The notes under the pieces were generated by a model. The model was given only the letters and a program-made list of their open reading frames with translations. It searched no databases and was not told where the DNA came from. The position numbers and the translations under genes are program-made. A stretch of DNA of 16,116 nt from Thermomicrobiales bacterium (lineage in GTDB: Bacteria > Chloroflexota > Chloroflexia > Thermomicrobiales > UBA6265): contig JAICJJ010000011.1 of NCBI GenBank assembly GCA_025928535.1, forward strand, positions 1 through 16,116, read 5' to 3'. Positions 14,218-16,116 of the stretch are shown piece by piece. Each line of letters begins with the position of its first letter. Position 1 is the first letter of the stretch.

Positions 14218-14991
14218 TCAATCGTCCGGAACCGGCGGCGAATCCGCCGCGGGTCTGCCGCGGCCGAACAAGCGGCGGATTACGCTCGGGCGCTTCGGCG
14301 GTTTCGCCGCCGCTTCGAGCCGTTTCCGCAGCGCCGGATCGAGCCGCGTTCGGCTCGGCTCGATGATCCGCGCGCCGGGCGGATCGGCCGCCGGCGCTTC
14401 CGGCGCGATCACATCCATCGCCTCGAACAGGCCGAGACCGTTGGCCGCGGCGTAGTCGGCCGCCGCCATCAACTGGCCGAGGATCGCCACCCCGTCCAGT
14501 TCCGCTTCGACCAACCGCCGCACGAGCCGCTCCAGTCGCGCGTCAAGCAGCCGCCGCAAATCAGGCACGAGCCGGGCCGGGATGAACGCGCCGCCCATCA
14601 TGCCGCCGGCCGGATCGAGACGGATCGGCATCGCCCGCGCCGCCGCCGTCGGCAGCCCCGCGTCGCCGAACAGGCGGGACGGCGGCCGCAGCAGCATGCC
14701 GATGCCGCGGTCGATCCGCGCTTCCCAGACCGTCAGCCCGGCGTCGGGGAGATAAAAGGTCGGCTGGGCGGTCGCGGCGATCCGGGCGAAGGCGGCGGTG
14801 ACCGCATTCGCGCCTTCTTCGCTGCCGGCCAGCGCCGCCTCGTAGCCGCGGCGGGCGGCGGCGATCGTCTGGCGCGACCAGGCCGGGTGCGCCGGCGCGG
14901 CCGATTCGGGCGGAGCCTCGCCGAGCGCCGCCTGCACGAACCGCGCGACCAGCGCGTCGTCGAAGGGGTGGAGGGTATACGCTTCGCTCAT
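14218..14991 (-). CDS. Unrecognised soluble protein, 257 residues
   Basis: Conserved-looking frame with strongly G/C-biased third codon positions. From the ATG at 14991 it reads MSEAYTLHPFDDALVARFVQ. An alternative ATG at 15018 has GGGAGGG directly against it (too close for a normal site), and the frame stays open to 15150 through repeat DNA that is certainly not coding. Notable blocks: PTFYLPDAGLTVWEARIDRG, LDPAGGMMGGAFIPARLVPD and a helical segment LLDARLERLVRRLVEAELDG. The C-terminal 50 residues are basic and Pro/Arg-rich. There is no signal or membrane segment and I do not recognise the family. Coupled to the DUF2203 gene 19 bases downstream. Confidence 0.72.
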   Translation of the reverse strand: MSEAYTLHPFDDALVARFVQAALGEAPPESAAPAHPAWSRQTIAAARRGYEAALAGSEEGANAVTAAFARIAATAQPTFYLPDAGLTVWEARIDRGIGMLLRPPSRLFGDAGLPTAAARAMPIRLDPAGGMMGGAFIPARLVPDLRRLLDARLERLVRRLVEAELDGVAILGQLMAAADYAAANGLGLFEAMDVIAPEAPAADPPGARIIEPSRTRLDPALRKRLEAAAKPPKRPSVIRRLFGRGRPAADSPPVPDD

Positions 14992-15078
14992 CGCCCGTCG
15001 CCGCCAATCGTCACGCATCCCTCCCGCCGTGGTCAGTATCATCGCACCGTGGCGCGAGTCGGGAAGTCGAGGCGAACA

Positions 15079-15118
15079 AGTCGAGGAGTCGAGGAGTCGA
15101 GGAGTCGAGGAGTCGAGG
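15079..15118 (+). repeat. Tandem octamer array AGTCGAGG x5
   Basis: Five perfect copies of AGTCGAGG, with a partial sixth (AG) after and a related AAGTCGAGG at 15064-15072 before it. The same octamer forms both arms of the element at 7133-7319. Here there is no inverted counterpart on the other side of the adjacent hairpin. Confidence 0.92.
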
Positions 15119-15144
15119 AGAACGATGGGCCGCCCTCGCCCCCT

Positions 15145-15278
15145 CGTCATTCCGACGCAGGAGGAATCCGTGCTCAGCCCCCGACGGGGCTTATTGGCTC
15201 AGCCCGGGGGTTCAGCCCCGGGCGACATGGGCGCGCGATCCCAATGAATGAACGGATTCCTCCTGCGTCGGAATGACG
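15145..15278. repeat. 134-bp miniature inverted repeat element with nested hairpins
   Basis: A perfect 27-bp terminal inverted repeat, 15145-15171 against 15252-15278 (ends CGTCATTCCGA / TCGGAATGACG). Inside are GCCCC-CGAC-GGGGC (15177-15190) and a second GC-rich hairpin GCCCGGGG...GCCCCGGGC shortly after it. No open frame of note lies inside. Its size and structure fit a MITE- or REP-like mobile palindrome. Confidence 0.88.
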
Positions 15279-15318
15279 GGAGGAGCGGCGCGCGGCGTGG
15301 TCTGGAGGGAGCGACGGA

Positions 15319-15999
15319 GTGGGCGGGGCGGATGCGATGGTCAGGGCGCTCGGCCTCGGGACGGGGAGCCGCGCGCTGGTCGTCGGGGCGCCGGCCGGCA
15401 CGGTCCGCGCGCTGCGGCGAGCCGGCATCCGGGTGGACGAGCATCGCCTCGACCGCAGTCCGGCGGCGGCGCGGCGCGGCAAGCCGTTCACGCCGCCGGT
15501 CAACGTCTGGCCGGTCGAAACCGGCGCCTACGACGCGGTGCTGATCGACGAAGATCTGGCGCTGGTGGTCGATGACGAGGCGGCCATCGCCGAAGCGGCG
15601 CGGGCGCTGCGGCCGGGGGGAACGCTCGTGGCGCGCGTCCCGAATGCCGGCGTCCTGGCCGGGCTCGACGCCTTCAACGCCTATCGCTATGTGCGCGACA
15701 TCACGCGGCGGGGGCCGAAATTGCCGGAAACGCGCGCCGTCGGCTGGCGGCGCCATTACCGCGCGGACGATCTGCGCGAATTGCTCGCCCCGGCGTTCGC
15801 GCCGCCGGCGTTCTGGACCGAAGGGATCGGCGTCGCCGAGGCGGCGCGCCTGATGTTGCTGCTCGGGTTCGCCTGGCTGCTCGGCCGTCGCGCGCCGGAT
15901 CTGGAAGCCCGCGCCGAACGGATCGCCGGGCGGCTGGAATCGCGGATTCGGCCGGGCGACTGGGGGTCGCGCCGGATCGCCGTCGCGCGCCGCCGTTAA
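15319..15999 (+). CDS. Class I SAM-methyltransferase-like protein, probably degenerate
   Basis: 226 residues from the GTG at 15319, which has GGAGGGAG 7 bases upstream; an ATG at 15337 is the alternative. The first part has a Rossmann-like beginning, RALVVGAPAGTVRALRRAG (about 18-36), but lacks the acidic GxGxG consensus expected for tight SAM binding. The segment YDAVLIDEDLALVVDDEAA is followed by ARALRPGGTLVARVPNAG (about 93-110), the typical LRPGG turn of methyltransferases. The C-terminal part has a hydrophobic stretch, ARLMLLLGFAWLLG, around 178-191. No partner gene indicates a substrate. It could be a non-catalytic paralogue. Confidence 0.68.
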   Translation: MGGADAMVRALGLGTGSRALVVGAPAGTVRALRRAGIRVDEHRLDRSPAAARRGKPFTPPVNVWPVETGAYDAVLIDEDLALVVDDEAAIAEAARALRPGGTLVARVPNAGVLAGLDAFNAYRYVRDITRRGPKLPETRAVGWRRHYRADDLRELLAPAFAPPAFWTEGIGVAEAARLMLLLGFAWLLGRRAPDLEARAERIAGRLESRIRPGDWGSRRIAVARRR

Positions 16000-16017
16000 G
16001 TCTGCGGCCACGGCCAT

Positions 16018-16068
16018 CACAACGTGCGCGAGCCGACCGGCCTTGCCGGGCCGCTCGCGCTCGTTGTG
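16018..16068 (+). terminator. Large hairpin after the methyltransferase-like gene
   Basis: CACAACG (16018-16024) pairs with CGTTGTG (16062-16068) and GCGCGAGC (16026-16033) with GCTCGCGC (16053-16060), with a T-T mismatch between them. An inner CCGGC-CTT-GCCGG (16037-16049) sits at the tip. It lies 18 bases past the stop. No run of T follows, so it may be a bidirectional or Rho-assisted terminator, or another repeat element. Confidence 0.6.
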
Positions 16069-16070
16069 CT

Positions 16071-16104
16071 CATGATGTTCGGGATGACTACGAATTCATC
16101 ATGT
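16071..16104. repeat. Second small inverted repeat next to the hairpin
   Basis: CATGATG (16071-16077) pairs with CATCATG (16098-16104), with inner TTCG/CGAA pairing. Its interior contains TCGGGATGAC (16079-16088), identical to 7258-7267 in the element before fdhE, so it may be a relic of the same family. Confidence 0.5.
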
Positions 16105-16116
16105 TTTCGCAGGCGA

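Noticed and set aside
14992..15150. Extension of the 257-residue protein to the GTG/ATG codons inside the octamer array
   Set aside because: The extra residues (LLDSSTPRLLDSST...) are translated repeat DNA, so the frame being open there is an accident.

Overview
The window looks like high-GC chromosomal DNA of a Chloroflexota bacterium, probably of the Thermomicrobia type. This is an inference from codon-level GC bias, from repeat modules of the form GHxxSGxxLxYW...GNPLxEPF in an L,D-transpeptidase, and from several small conserved proteins that I associate with that group. No rRNA or tRNA gene is visible to fix the taxonomy.

Left edge (1-1379): three minus-strand genes, namely the start of a CDF-family metal efflux transporter (cut by the window edge), a secreted protein of unknown function, and a four-helix membrane protein. 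Centre-left (1500-8588): a plus-strand respiratory formate dehydrogenase operon. It encodes a Tat-exported molybdopterin catalytic subunit of the FdnG type, a four-cluster iron-sulfur subunit with a C-terminal membrane helix, an NrfD-type eight-helix quinone-side anchor, a very small lipoprotein, the maturation factor FdhE and an unrecognised 126-residue protein. The catalytic subunit is interrupted by an in-frame UGA at 2239-2241. This UGA is a selenocysteine codon: it sits at the position of Sec196 in E. coli FdnG and is followed at the E. coli spacing by an 8-bp hairpin with a GGUCU loop. A gene caller that ignores recoding would split this gene into two pieces. No selenocysteine machinery (selA, selB, selC, selD) is in the window, so it must be elsewhere in the genome.

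Centre (8589-11290): a visibly AT-richer accessory patch, all on the minus strand. It holds a secreted TIG-like protein with a Gly/Asn/His linker, then a compact run of a 51-residue zinc ribbon, a 73-residue hydrophobic membrane protein and a secreted cysteine-rich, knottin-like gene that is broken by three apparent single-base frameshifts. The TIG-like gene and the zinc-ribbon run are each preceded by a copy of the same 53-bp sequence (43 of 53 identical) that contains promoter-like boxes, which suggests co-regulation or descent from one unit.

Right part (11291-16116): minus-strand L,D-transpeptidase, a zinc-ribbon protein with a C-terminal membrane anchor, a DUF2203 protein and an unrecognised protein, then a plus-strand degenerate SAM-methyltransferase-like protein. 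Two composite intergenic elements (7133-7319 and 15079-15278) each combine tandem AGTCGAGG octamers with a long inverted repeat. The two inverted repeats share the end sequence TCGTCATKCCGA, so they look like members of one miniature repeat family. Shorter relics occur near 13644-13689 and 16071-16104.
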